Positions 1 through 9,300 of a stretch of DNA of 35,446 nt are shown here, in pieces. Numbering within the stretch: position 1 is the stretch's first letter; the number at the start of each line of letters is the position of its first letter. The stretch spans positions 1 through 35,446 of the forward strand of contig JAPLQE010000022.1 in NCBI GenBank assembly GCA_026399835.1. The letters are read 5' to 3'. The stretch is from Burkholderiales bacterium (GTDB lineage Bacteria > Pseudomonadota > Gammaproteobacteria > Burkholderiales > Burkholderiaceae_E). The notes below the pieces were generated by a model that saw only the letters and a program-made list of their open reading frames with translations, made no database searches and had not been told where the DNA came from. The translations under genes and the position numbers were made by a program.

Positions 1-353
1 TGCGCTTCACGCAGATGCTGCTCAACGGCGGCGAGCTCGACGGCGTGCGGATCGTCTCGCGCAAGACGATGGAGTTCGTGGCGTCCGACCACCTCGGCAC
101 CCTGCGCGGACCGACCTACCTGCCCGGCCCGGGCTACGGCTTCGGCCTGGGCTTCGCGGTGCGCACGGCGAACGGCGAATCGACGAACTACGGCAGCGCC
201 GGCGAGTACAACTGGGGCGGCTATGCAGGCACCGCGTTCTGGGTCGATCCACGCGAGCGGCTGGTGGCGGTGTGGATGATGCAGGGCCCCGCCCAGAGCG
301 GTCAGTATCGGCCGCTGCTGCGCAACGCGGTCTACACCTCGCTGGACCGCTGA
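1..353 (+). CDS. Serine hydrolase of the beta-lactamase / family VIII esterase fold (3' end only)
   Basis: Only the C-terminal ~117 residues lie in the window; the reading frame is already open at base 3, so the gene starts upstream. The tail carries the motif YNWGGYAGTAFWVDP, which matches the WGG box and following strand of class-C beta-lactamase-like esterases (EstB type), where this box closes the active site and stands in for the KTG motif. The catalytic SxxK and Tyr motifs would be upstream and cannot be checked. The end (RLVAVWMMQGP) is the usual last strand of the fold. It faces the transglutaminase-like gene tail-to-tail across 124 bases. Family assignment is fairly safe; whether it is an esterase, a peptidase or a beta-lactamase cannot be told. 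Confidence 0.8.
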   Translation, partial: RFTQMLLNGGELDGVRIVSRKTMEFVASDHLGTLRGPTYLPGPGYGFGLGFAVRTANGESTNYGSAGEYNWGGYAGTAFWVDPRERLVAVWMMQGPAQSGQYRPLLRNAVYTSLDR

Positions 354-409
354 AGGCCCGCGGGGGCGCGTCGGGGGCTCGCCGCCACGCGCGTCAGCCC
401 CCGCCGCTC

Positions 410-443
410 GGGCGGAGCGGTTCGCCCCCGGCCCGCTCCGCCC
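410..443. terminator. GC-rich hairpin between convergent genes, possible terminator
   Basis: A perfect 11-base inverted repeat (GGGCGGAGCGG at 410-420, CCGCTCCGCCC at 433-443) encloses a 12-base loop in the gap between the two convergent genes. No T-run follows on either strand, so intrinsic termination is not certain; it could also just protect 3' ends. Confidence 0.4.
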
Positions 444-444
444 T

Positions 445-495
445 GCTCAGGCGGGGCGGTCGTCCCCCCCGTCCCGCTCAGGCGGGGCGGTCGTC
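445..495. repeat. 20-base direct repeat covering the transglutaminase gene stop
   Basis: The 20-mer at 445-464 recurs exactly at 476-495, a period of 31 bases. The second copy contains the stop codon and last five codons (DDRPA) of the minus-strand transglutaminase-like gene; the first copy is a duplicate of that gene end lying just beyond the stop. Confidence 0.85.
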
Positions 496-1194
496 TTCGA
501 AGCGCGGCCCTGCCGCCTTCGCGCCGGCATCGAACACCTCGGGCGGGTACCAGCGGGCGAAGTCCGCCATCACGGTGTCGAACGGCAGATCGTCGTAGAG
601 CCCGTCGTCCCGCAGGTACTGCATGTGACGCCGCGCCGCCGCGTCATGCTCCTGCAGCAGCGCGTCGTGCTCGCCGTCGAACTCGGTCGGACGCACGCCG
701 AAGCGCTCGCACAGCTCGAGGTTGAAGACCGCTGCGGCCTTCACCCAGCGGCCATCCAGCCACAGCGCGGCATACCCGTGATCGTGGAAGACGTCGGTAC
801 CGCCGAGCAGCCGGCGCAGCTTCTCGGTGTTCAGGTGGTTGGTGACGTCGGCGAGACCGACCGCCGCCGGGATGCCGGCCGCGCGCGCGGCAGCGGCCAG
901 CAGCCCCGCCTTGGGCACGCACCAGCTCCGCGGGCTGGCGGCCACGCCGCTGGCGCGGTAGTCGGCCCGATCCCGGCTGCAGGAGAACGGGTCGTAGCGG
1001 ACCCGGTCCCGGACCGCGTAGAAGAGCCGCACCGCCCGCTCGCGAGGCGCCTCGGCACTGCCCACGGCCGCATCGACGAAGGCCCGCAGCGCCGGGTGGC
1101 CGGTGTCGAGCAGCGCGGTCGCGCCGCGGCAGCGCTCGACGAAGTCCGGACCGGCCGTATCGGCCGGCACCCCGCGCGGCGGGCCCTCGGGCAC
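478..1194 (-). CDS. Transglutaminase-like (cysteine protease fold) protein
   Basis: About 238 residues. The central part has the transglutaminase-core pattern: Cys92 in RSWCVPKAGLLAAAARAAGI and His139 in FHDHGYAALWLDGRW. The third position, usually Asp in these folds, falls in WVKAAAVFN, so the triad is Cys-His plus an unassigned residue; related proteins of this subfamily have KATPAFN here. No signal peptide or membrane segment is seen, so it is probably cytoplasmic. The chosen start is GTG, two bases after the stop of the dienelactone-hydrolase gene, which suggests translational coupling; a later GTG near base 1165 is possible. The biological role of these stand-alone proteins (protease, amidase or cross-linker) is not known, and I do not assign one. 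Confidence 0.75.
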   Translation of the reverse strand: MPEGPPRGVPADTAGPDFVERCRGATALLDTGHPALRAFVDAAVGSAEAPRERAVRLFYAVRDRVRYDPFSCSRDRADYRASGVAASPRSWCVPKAGLLAAAARAAGIPAAVGLADVTNHLNTEKLRRLLGGTDVFHDHGYAALWLDGRWVKAAAVFNLELCERFGVRPTEFDGEHDALLQEHDAAARRHMQYLRDDGLYDDLPFDTVMADFARWYPPEVFDAGAKAAGPRFEDDRPA

Positions 1195-1196
1195 GC

Positions 1197-2117
1197 TCAG
1201 GCCACCCCGTGCTTGCGGAACCACGCGGTGGCGCGCTTCCAGCCGTCCTCGGCCGCGGGCTTGCGGTAGGTCGGGCGGTAGTCGGCGTGGAACGCGTGCG
1301 GCGTCTCCGGGTAGACGACGAACTCGGACACCTTCGCGGCCGCGCTGCCCGCGGCGAGCCGGGTCTTCATCTCGTCGACGGTGTTCACCGGGATGCCGGC
1401 GTCGGCGCCGCCGTACAGGCCGAGCACCGGGCCCTTGAGCGCCACCGCGACGTCGTACGGATGCAGCGGGGTGGCCGGGCTGGTCGCGCCGGTCAGCCGG
1501 CCGTACCAGGCCAGGCCGGCCTTGACCGACGGGTTGTGCGCGCTGTACAGCCACACGATGCGCCCGCCCCAGCAGAAGCCGGTGATGCCGAGCCGGTCCT
1601 TGTTGCCGCCGTTGGTGTGCGCGAACGCGACGGTCGCGTCGAGGTCGGACATCACCTGGGCGTCGGTGACCTTGGGCACCAGCTCGCCGGTGATCTGGGC
1701 GACGGTCGGATAGGCCTGCGGGTCGCCGAAGCGGAAGTAGAGCTCGGGCGCGACCGCGTGCCAGCCGGCGGCCGCGAAGCGGCGGCAGACGTCCTTGATG
1801 TGCTCGTGGACGCCGAAGATCTCCTGGACGACCAGGATGGTGGGTGCACCCGAGGCGCCCGCCGGCGCGGCGAAGTAGCCGGGCATCGAGCGGCCGTCGG
1901 CGGTGCGGATCAGCACGTCGCCGGTGCGCAGGCCGGTCGACGGCGTGGTGATGGTCTGGGCGAGCAGCGGGCCGGTCGGCACGACCGATGCGGCGAACCC
2001 GGCCGCGGCCGAGCCCGCGAGGAAGCCCCGGCGATCGAGCCGCGTCGGCGGCACCAGGGAGTCGAGTTCCGGCGAGGCGGCGTCCGCCCCCCGAGCGTCG
2101 CGAATCGAATCGTCCAA
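1197..2117 (-). CDS. Dienelactone-hydrolase-family alpha/beta hydrolase with Tat signal
   Basis: 306 residues. The N-terminus has a twin-arginine signal (RR at 29-30, followed by GFLAGSAAAGFAASVVPTG and an LLAQ cleavage-like site), so the enzyme is likely exported folded to the periplasm. The mature part is a typical DLH fold with Glu99 (QEIFG), nucleophile Cys182 (GFCWGG), Asp239 (YGGAD) and His274 (TPHAFH); all four expected residues are present. The family hydrolyses dienelactones and other ester or lactone substrates; the substrate here is unknown. The start is TTG, supported by AGAGGAG six bases upstream; no in-frame ATG is better placed. It leads a two-gene unit with the transglutaminase-like gene and is divergent from the phosphorylase gene. 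A TAGGATCG element lies 75 bases upstream. Confidence 0.85.
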   Translation of the reverse strand: MDDSIRDARGADAASPELDSLVPPTRLDRRGFLAGSAAAGFAASVVPTGPLLAQTITTPSTGLRTGDVLIRTADGRSMPGYFAAPAGASGAPTILVVQEIFGVHEHIKDVCRRFAAAGWHAVAPELYFRFGDPQAYPTVAQITGELVPKVTDAQVMSDLDATVAFAHTNGGNKDRLGITGFCWGGRIVWLYSAHNPSVKAGLAWYGRLTGATSPATPLHPYDVAVALKGPVLGLYGGADAGIPVNTVDEMKTRLAAGSAAAKVSEFVVYPETPHAFHADYRPTYRKPAAEDGWKRATAWFRKHGVA

Positions 2118-2265
2118 GAGAGGCTCCTCTGCTATCGTGGGTCGGGACGTGCGTCGCCAGCCACCCGCGCGGCGGGTCCTGCGATGCGTCCGATCCTACC
2201 GCGAAGACGGTATCGCTCCCTCCGAGGCCGACTCCACCGCAGGGACACGCCCGGCGACCCACCCG
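2118..2265. promoter_or_regulatory. Divergent intergenic region between DLH and phosphorylase genes
   Basis: These 148 bases must hold the promoters of both the minus-strand DLH unit and the plus-strand glycogen operon. The Shine-Dalgarno of the DLH gene (AGAGGAG) and the TAGGATCG element are clear. For the plus strand I see no good -10/-35 pair and no Shine-Dalgarno in front of the ATG at 2266, so the phosphorylase start remains the weakest start call here. Confidence 0.5.
2191..2198 (-). promoter_or_regulatory. TAGGATCG element upstream of the DLH gene, putative -10 region
   Basis: Read on the minus strand, TAGGAT sits 75 bases before the TTG start. The same eight-base pattern TAGRATCG precedes four other genes of this window. 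No convincing -35 hexamer is visible. Confidence 0.4.
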
Positions 2266-4059
2266 ATGCACCGGCTCTACCACGATCCCATCGCCGACCC
2301 GCCCGCCGCCCAGACGATCGGCCCGTTCCTGGCGCGGACCCGGATCGCCTACTTCACGATGGAGATCGCGCTGCGCCCGGAGATGCACACCTACAGCGGC
2401 GGGCTGGGCGTGCTGGCCGGCGACACCGCGCGCTCGAGCGCCGACCTCGGCCTGCCGATGGTGTTCGTCACGCTGTTGAGCCGCCAGGGCTACCTGCGCC
2501 AGGAGATCGACGCCGACGGCGGCCAGCTCGAGCACCCCGCTCCCTGGGACCCCGCGGACTGGGCCACGCCGCTGCGCGCCAAGGTCGCGCTGATCCTGGA
2601 GGGCCGCGAGGTCTGGGTGCGGCCCTGGCTTCACGTGATCCGCAGCCCGATCGGCGAGCGCGTGCCGGTGCTGCTGCTCGACACCCACCTCGAGGAGAAC
2701 GCGTCCGAGGACCGGGGGCTCACCGACCGGCTCTACGGCCCCGGGGCGGCGTACCGGCTCAAGCAGGAGGCGGTGCTCGGCATCGGCGGGCTGCGCATCC
2801 TGCAGGCGCTCGGCTTCGACGTGCGGATCCACCACATGAACGAGGGCCACGCGGCGCTGCTCGCGCTCGACCTGATGCGCCGCCACCCGCGCGCGCCCGA
2901 TCCGCTGTCGCCGGACGCGATGCGCTACCGCCTGACACCGGTGCGCGAGGCCTGCGTGTTCACCACGCACACGCCGGTCGAGGCGGGCCACGACCGGTTC
3001 GAGTGGCCGCTGGTCGAGCGCGTCCTCGCCGGCTACGTCGAGACCGAGCAGGTCAGGCGGCTCGCCGGCGACGACGCGCTCAACATGACCCGGCTCGCGC
3101 TCAACCTGTCGGGCTTCGTCAACGGCGTCGCCTTGCGCCATGCACAGACCACGACGCGGATGTTCCCCGGCTACGACATCCGTGCGATCACCAACGGCGT
3201 GCACCTGCCGAGCTGGGTGCATCCCGCGGTGCGCGAGCTGTTCGACGCGAACTTCCCGTCCTGGGCGCACGAGCCCGAGGTGATGGTGCGCGCCGACCAG
3301 CTGCCCGCCGAGCGCGTCTGGGCGGCGCACTGCGTCGCGAAGGACGAGATGCTGGCCGAGGTCCGCGCGCGCACCGGCGTCGCGCTCGATCCTGCGCTGC
3401 CGGTGATCGGCTTCGCGCGCCGGATGACCGCCTACAAGCGCCCCGACCTGCTGTTCGCCGACCTCGACCGGCTGCGCGCGATCCATGCGCGGCTGCCCTT
3501 CCAGGTGGTGCTCGCCGGCAAGGCGCATCCGGCCGACGACGCCGGCCACGCCGTGATCCGCCGGCTCACCGCCCATGCGCGCGCGCTCGCCCCGGAGATG
3601 ACCGTGGTCTTCGTGCCCGACTACGAGACGGAGCTCGCGCGCCACCTGGTGGCCGGCGTCGACGTCTGGCTGAACACGCCGACGCCGCCGCTCGAGGCCT
3701 CGGGCACCAGCGGCATGAAGGCCGCGCTCAACGGGGTGCTCAACCTGAGCGTGCTCGACGGCTGGTGGCTGGAGGCCTGGATCGAGGGCGTCACCGGCTG
3801 GGCGATCGGTCATGACGGCAATGCGGACGGCAATGCGGACGGCAATGCGGACGGCAGCGCGGACGGCAGGCACGCGAGCGCCGCCGATGCGACCGCCGAG
3901 GACCTCTACGCCAAGCTCGAGGGCATGGTGCTGCCCTGCTGGCACCACGACCGCAGCCGCTGGATCTGGATGATGCGCCAGTCGATCGGCAAGGTCGCCT
4001 GCTACTTCAACACGCAGCGGATGATGCGCCGCTACGCCGCCGAGGCCTACCTGCGTTGA
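2266..4059 (+). CDS. glgP: Alpha-glucan (glycogen) phosphorylase, short GT35 type
   Basis: 597 residues. It cleaves alpha-1,4-glucans with phosphate to give glucose 1-phosphate, using pyridoxal phosphate. The N-terminal [20 protein letters not shown] and GVLAGDT motifs are those of the short bacterial phosphorylases, which lack the long N-terminal region of the animal/E. coli type (about 800 residues). [12 protein letters not shown] and [14 protein letters not shown] are present; Lys485 of GMKA aligns with the cofactor lysine. Between about residues 515 and 535 the chain carries a low-complexity insert (repeated GNAD units) encoded by a 12-base tandem repeat. The ATG at 2266 was chosen because the conserved part begins soon after; the frame is open further upstream and no Shine-Dalgarno decides it. 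Its TGA overlaps the TTG of glgB. Confidence 0.9.
   Translation: MHRLYHDPIADPPAAQTIGPFLARTRIAYFTMEIALRPEMHTYSGGLGVLAGDTARSSADLGLPMVFVTLLSRQGYLRQEIDADGGQLEHPAPWDPADWATPLRAKVALILEGREVWVRPWLHVIRSPIGERVPVLLLDTHLEENASEDRGLTDRLYGPGAAYRLKQEAVLGIGGLRILQALGFDVRIHHMNEGHAALLALDLMRRHPRAPDPLSPDAMRYRLTPVREACVFTTHTPVEAGHDRFEWPLVERVLAGYVETEQVRRLAGDDALNMTRLALNLSGFVNGVALRHAQTTTRMFPGYDIRAITNGVHLPSWVHPAVRELFDANFPSWAHEPEVMVRADQLPAERVWAAHCVAKDEMLAEVRARTGVALDPALPVIGFARRMTAYKRPDLLFADLDRLRAIHARLPFQVVLAGKAHPADDAGHAVIRRLTAHARALAPEMTVVFVPDYETELARHLVAGVDVWLNTPTPPLEASGTSGMKAALNGVLNLSVLDGWWLEAWIEGVTGWAIGHDGNADGNADGNADGSADGRHASAADATAEDLYAKLEGMVLPCWHHDRSRWIWMMRQSIGKVACYFNTQRMMRRYAAEAYLR
3814..3868 (+). repeat. 12-base tandem repeat inside the phosphorylase gene
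   Basis: Three exact copies of GACGGCAATGCG (3814-3849), a fourth with one changed codon (3850-3861) and a partial fifth. The unit is in frame and encodes DGNA repeats, so copy-number change would alter protein length by four residues without a frameshift. Confidence 0.9.
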
Positions 4060-6347
4060 CCGCACGCTCGAACCCCGATCCGTTCTCCGCCACCGGCACC
4101 GACCGCGGCGCCGTCGATGCGCTGCTGTCGGCCACCCACGGCGATCCCTTCGCGGTGCTCGGCCCGCACGCCGGTCCCGGCGGATGCCGGGTCGTGCGCG
4201 CGCTGCTGCCGGGCGCGTGCCGCGTCGAGGCGATCGACGCCGCCGGCCGCTCGGCCGGTGCGCTCGAGCGCCTGGCGGGCGACGTGTTCGCGGGCGTCGT
4301 CACGCTGCCCGGCGACGGCCGCGGCTACCGGCTCGCGGTCGACGGCGGCACCGATGAGGGCGGGCGCGTGGTCGAAGACGCCTACCGCTTCGGCACGGTG
4401 CTCGGCGAGCTCGATCTGCATCTGCTCGGGCAGGGCACGCACTGGCGCGCGTGGCGGGTGCTCGGCGCTCATGCGCGACGCCTCGACGACGTGGACGGCA
4501 CGAGCTTCGCGGTCTGGGCCCCGAACGCCCGCCGCGTCTCCGTGGTCGGCGCCTGGAACGGGTGGGACGGCCGCGTGCATCCGATGCGACGGCGCATCGA
4601 GACGGGGGTCTGGGAGCTGTTCGTGCCGGCAGTCACCGCGGGCGAGCTCTACAAGTACGAGGTGCTCGGGGCGGGCGGCGTGCGCGCGCTCAAGGGCGAT
4701 CCGTTCGCGCGCCAGGCCGAGCCGCCGCCGGCGACCGCCTCGCGCGTGGTCCGCGAATCGACGTACGCCTGGCGCGACGCCGACTGGCTCGCCTCGCGCG
4801 CGCAGCGCCAGGCGCGGGGCGCGCCGATGTCGATCTACGAGGTGCACGTCGGCTCCTGGCAGCGCCATCCGGACGGCCGCTCGCACGGCTGGGCCGAACT
4901 CGCCGACGAACTCGTGCCCTACGCGCTGGGCCTGGGCTTCACGCACCTGGAGCTGATGCCGGTGTCCGAGCATCCGTTCGGCGGCTCCTGGGGCTATCAG
5001 CCCACCGCGCTCTACGCGCCCACCTCGCGCTGGGGCGACCCCGATGCGCTGCGTGCCTTCATCGACCGGGCGCATGCGGCCGGGCTCGGCGTGCTGCTCG
5101 ACTGGGTGCCGGCGCATTTCCCCGACGACGCCCACGGGCTGGTCGCCTTCGACGGCACCGCGCTCTACGAGCATGCCGACCCGAGCCTCGGGCGGCACGC
5201 CGACTGGGGCACGCTGATCTACGACTTCGGGCGGCCGGAAGTGGCGAACTACCTGATCGCCAACGCCCTCTACTGGCTGCACGAGTTCCACATCGACGGC
5301 CTGCGCGTCGATGCGGTGGCCTCCATGCTGCACCTGGATTACAGCCGCGCGCCCGGCACCTGGCGCCCGAACGTGCACGGCGGCCGCGAGAACCTGGAGG
5401 CGGTCGCCTTCGTCAAGCGGCTCAACGAGAAGGTCTACGAGGAGGTGCCCGGCGCGATCACCATCGCCGAGGAATCCACCGCCTGGCCCGGCGTCTCGCG
5501 GCCGACCTGGCTCGGCGGCCTGGGCTTCGGCTACAAGTGGAACATGGGCTGGATGAACGACACCCTCGCCTACTTCCACGAGATCCCGGTGCACCGCCCC
5601 TGGCATCACGGGCGCCTGACCTTCGGCCTGATGTACGCGTTCGCCGAGAACTTCGTGCTGCCGCTCTCGCACGACGAGGTGGTGCACGGCAAGGGCTCGC
5701 TGCTCGGCAAGATGCCCGGCGACGACTGGCAGCGCTTCGCGAACCTGCGCGCATACCTGGCCTTCATGTGGACGCAGCCCGGCAAGAAGCTGCTCTTCAT
5801 GGGCGGCGAGTTCGGGCAGTGGCGAGAGTGGCACCACGACCGCGAGCTCGACTGGGGGCTGCTCGGCGACCCGGTCAACGGCGGGCTGCACCGCGGGCTG
5901 CAGGCGCTGGTCGGCGACCTGAACCGGCTGTACACGAGCCAGCCCTCGCTGCACGCGCGGGACTGCGAGGCGAGCGGCTTCGAGTGGATCGACTGCCAGG
6001 ACTCGGCGCAGAGCGTGATCGCCTGGCTGCGCTTCGGCGAGCGCGATGGGGACGCGACGATGGTGGCCTGCAACTTCACGCCGGTGCCGCGCACCGGCTA
6101 CCGGCTCGGCCTGCCCGTGGGCGGTCGCTGGGACGAGGTGATCAACACCGACGCCTGCGCCTACGGCGGCTCGGGCCTGGGCAACCTCGGCGGCATGGAG
6201 GCCGAGGCGATTCCGGCCCACGGACGGCCGTGGTCGGTGGCGCTGACTTTGCCGCCGCTCTCGGTGGTGGCGATGCGCCCGCGCGCGTCCGGTGCGATCG
6301 GCCACGCGCCCGGCGAGACGACGACACGCGACGGATCCTCGACGTGA
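4056..6347 (+). CDS. glgB: 1,4-alpha-glucan branching enzyme
   Basis: 763 residues, full length for the family. It transfers alpha-1,4 chains to 6-positions to create glycogen branches. The order is: N-terminal GlgB module starting with DPFAVLGPH, a CBM48 domain ([18 protein letters not shown]), the GH13 barrel and a C-terminal beta domain. Catalytic residues are all present: nucleophile Asp419 ([10 protein letters not shown]), acid/base Glu472 ([10 protein letters not shown]) and Asp540 ([12 protein letters not shown]), with the same spacing as in the E. coli enzyme. The start is a TTG whose last two bases are the first two of the phosphorylase TGA (TTGA overlap), implying re-initiation by the same ribosomes; no in-frame ATG exists nearby. 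It overlaps the next gene by one base (TGATG). Glycogen synthase and ADP-glucose pyrophosphorylase genes are not in this window. Confidence 0.95.
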   Translation: MTARSNPDPFSATGTDRGAVDALLSATHGDPFAVLGPHAGPGGCRVVRALLPGACRVEAIDAAGRSAGALERLAGDVFAGVVTLPGDGRGYRLAVDGGTDEGGRVVEDAYRFGTVLGELDLHLLGQGTHWRAWRVLGAHARRLDDVDGTSFAVWAPNARRVSVVGAWNGWDGRVHPMRRRIETGVWELFVPAVTAGELYKYEVLGAGGVRALKGDPFARQAEPPPATASRVVRESTYAWRDADWLASRAQRQARGAPMSIYEVHVGSWQRHPDGRSHGWAELADELVPYALGLGFTHLELMPVSEHPFGGSWGYQPTALYAPTSRWGDPDALRAFIDRAHAAGLGVLLDWVPAHFPDDAHGLVAFDGTALYEHADPSLGRHADWGTLIYDFGRPEVANYLIANALYWLHEFHIDGLRVDAVASMLHLDYSRAPGTWRPNVHGGRENLEAVAFVKRLNEKVYEEVPGAITIAEESTAWPGVSRPTWLGGLGFGYKWNMGWMNDTLAYFHEIPVHRPWHHGRLTFGLMYAFAENFVLPLSHDEVVHGKGSLLGKMPGDDWQRFANLRAYLAFMWTQPGKKLLFMGGEFGQWREWHHDRELDWGLLGDPVNGGLHRGLQALVGDLNRLYTSQPSLHARDCEASGFEWIDCQDSAQSVIAWLRFGERDGDATMVACNFTPVPRTGYRLGLPVGGRWDEVINTDACAYGGSGLGNLGGMEAEAIPAHGRPWSVALTLPPLSVVAMRPRASGAIGHAPGETTTRDGSST

Positions 6348-9300
6348 TGGCGCCCCTCGTCCTCGAGCCCGGTCACCCGGGCCCGCTCGGTGCGCACGTC
6401 GACGGCGAGGGCGTCGCCTTCGCGGTCCGCTCGCGGCATGCCACGCGCATCGAGCTCTGCGTGTTCGACGCCGACGGCGGGCACGAGCTCGCGCGCGCCG
6501 CGCTCCCCGGCCATACCGGCGAGGTCTTCCACGGCCGGCTGCCGGGCGCGGGCGCGGGCCTCGTCTACGGGCTGCGCGCACACGGACCGTACGCCCCGCA
6601 CGAGGGCCACCGCTTCAACCCGAACAAGCTGCTGCTCGACCCGTACGCGCGCGAGCTCGTCGGCGCGTTCCGGTGGGATGCGTCGGTGCTCGGCTATGCC
6701 TCGGGCCATCCCGACGGCTGCGACTCGTTCGACGAGCGCGACAGCGCGCCCTGCGTGCCGAAGGCCCGCGTCGTCGCCCCGGCCGCGCGCGCCGCCGACC
6801 GGCCGCCGAAGCCGGGTCGGCCCTGGGGCGAGACGGTGCTCTACGAGCTGCACGTCAAGGGCTTCTCGGCAGCCCACCCTGCGGTGCCCGAGGCGCTGCG
6901 CGGCACGATCGAAGGCCTCGCGCATCCGGCCTCGATCGCCCACCTCGAGCGGCTCGGCGTGACCGCGGTCGAGCTGCTGCCGGTGGCCGCCTGGCTCGAC
7001 GAGCTGCACCTGGTGCAGCGCGGCCTGTCGAACTACTGGGGCTACAACCCGATCGCCTTCAGCGCGATGCAGCCCGCGCTCGCCGGCCCGCGCGGCCTCG
7101 CCGCGATGCGCGACGCGGTCGACGCGCTGCACGCACGCGGCATCGAGGTGATCCTCGACGTGGTGTTCAACCACACCGCCGAGGGCGACGAGCGCGGCCC
7201 GACGCTGTCGCTGCGCGGGCTGGACAACGCCACCTACTACCTGCCCGACGCGCACCGGCCCGGCCGCTATCGCAACCTCTCGGGCTGCGGCAACACGCTG
7301 GCCGCGCACCAGCCGGCGGTCGGCGAGCTGATCGTCGACGCGCTGCGCTTCTGGGCCGACGACGTCGGCGTCGACGGCTTCCGCTTCGACCTGGCGAGCG
7401 CGATCGCCCGCGATGCGCACGGCCGCTTCGACGCGTCGCTGCCCTGGCTGCGCGCGCTGCGCGAGGATCCGGTGCTCGCACGCTGCAAGCTCGTCGCCGA
7501 GGGCTGGGACTGCGAGGGCCACTTCGTCGGCGGCTTTCCGCCCGGATGGACCGAGTGGAACGACCGCTACCGCGACGACGTGCGCCGCTTCTGGCTCGGA
7601 CATGGGCACGGCGTCGGCGGACTGGCCACACGGCTGGCCGGCTCGAGCGACCTGTTCGAGCGGCCCGGGCGGGGACCCGCGGCCAGCATCGACTTCGTCA
7701 CCGCGCATGACGGCTTCACGCTCGCCGACACGGTCTCGTACCGGCACCGCCGCAACCAGGCGAACGGCGAGGACAACCGCGACGGCCACTCGGGAGAAGT
7801 GGCCGACGGCAGCGGCGCCGAAGGCCCGACCGACGATCCGGCGGTGCGCACGCGCCGCGCCCGCCGCGCGCGCGCGCTGCTCGCCACGCTGATGCTCTCG
7901 CGCGGCGTGCCGATGCTGCGGGCCGGCGACGAGTTCGGCGCGAGCCAGGGCGGCAACAACAATGCCTACTGCCAGGACGGTCCGATGACCTGGCTGCGCT
8001 GGCCGGACGCGCAGCCCGCGCAGGCAGGCGCCGACGCCGACCCACCGGCCGCCCCGGCCGCCCCGGCCGCCCCGGCCGACCTGCGCCCGCTGCTGGCGAC
8101 GCTCGCGCGGCTGCGGGCCGCCTGGCCGTGCCTGCGCGGCGAGTGGTTCCTGCACGGCGCGCGCTCGCACGATGCCGAGTCGCTGCCCGACCTCGCCTGG
8201 CTGCGTCCCGACGGCGAGCCGATGCAGCAGCACGACTGGCACGACGGCGCGCGCCACACGCTCGCGCTGCAGCTCGACGCCGGCGTGCCGCGCCCCGGCG
8301 CGCCGCACGATCGCGTCTGGATCGCCTTCCATGCCGGCGAGGGCAGCGCCCGATTCCGGCTGCCGCCGCTGCCGCACGACGGCGGCTGGGTCCGCGTGCT
8401 CGACACCGGCGCCGAGGCGGTGCCGCTCGAGCCGGACACGCACGGCACGATCGCGCTGCACGGGCCGGCAGTGGCGGTCTGCTGCGCGGGCGCAATCGCC
8501 GACGCCGAACGGGCACGCTGGCGGCCCGGCGTGCCGGCCGCAGCCTTCGTGCCGGCCGATGACGCGCACGGCGCGATCGAGCTCGTCCTCGCAGAAGACG
8601 AGGCGCCGCTCGTCCTCGAGCTGGGGACGAGACCAGTGCGGCGGCTCGCGCTCCCCAGCCCGGCGGCCGAGCGGCTCGAGGCCTGCCTGGACGGCGGCCT
8701 GCGCCGGGTGCGCTGGCGCGTGCCGCTCGACGGGCCCCTGGCCGTCGGCACCGTGGCCGCTCGGCTGCGCCCGGGCGCGCAGGGCGGCCCGGGGCGCGAG
8801 GCGGAGCACGGCACGCCCCTGCCCGCCCTGCCCGCCCCCCGGACCGAAGGCCGCGTCGTGGCCCGCCCGCCGCAGTGCTGGCTGCCGCCCGAGCTGCGCC
8901 GCGCCGAAGGCGCATGGTCGCTGTCGGCCCAGCTCTACGGCCTGCACTCGGCGCGGAGCTGGGGCATCGGCGACTTCGACGACCTGGCCGCGCTCGGCGC
9001 GCTCGCCGGGCGCATCGGTGCGGCCGGCGTGCTGGTCTCGCCGGTCCACGCGCCCTCGCTCGGCTGGCCCGACCGCGGCTCGCCCTATTCCCCGTCGAGC
9101 CGGCTCGCGCTGAACCCGATGTTCGTGTCGGTGCCGCGCGCCGCCGAGGGATTCGCGACGCCGCTCTTCGACGCCTGGGTCGCGCGCACGGACACGCGCG
9201 CGGCGATCGACGCGCTGCGCGCCGGTCCCTCGGTCGACTGGCCCGCGGTCAACGCGCTCAAGCGCCAGGGCCTGGAGCGGCTGTGGGTCGACTTCCGCGC

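Noticed and set aside
478-4065. A very long open frame on the minus strand running across the phosphorylase gene into the transglutaminase-like gene
   Set aside because: Only its last ~238 codons have family motifs. The rest is antisense to the phosphorylase and has the Arg/His/Asp-rich composition of a high-GC shadow frame.
8581-8618. Repeated GCTCGTCCTCG within the GlgX::MalQ gene as a possible regulatory repeat
   Set aside because: Both copies encode similar Leu-Val-Leu strands (ELVLAEDEAPLVLEL) of the beta domain; codon bias explains the identity.
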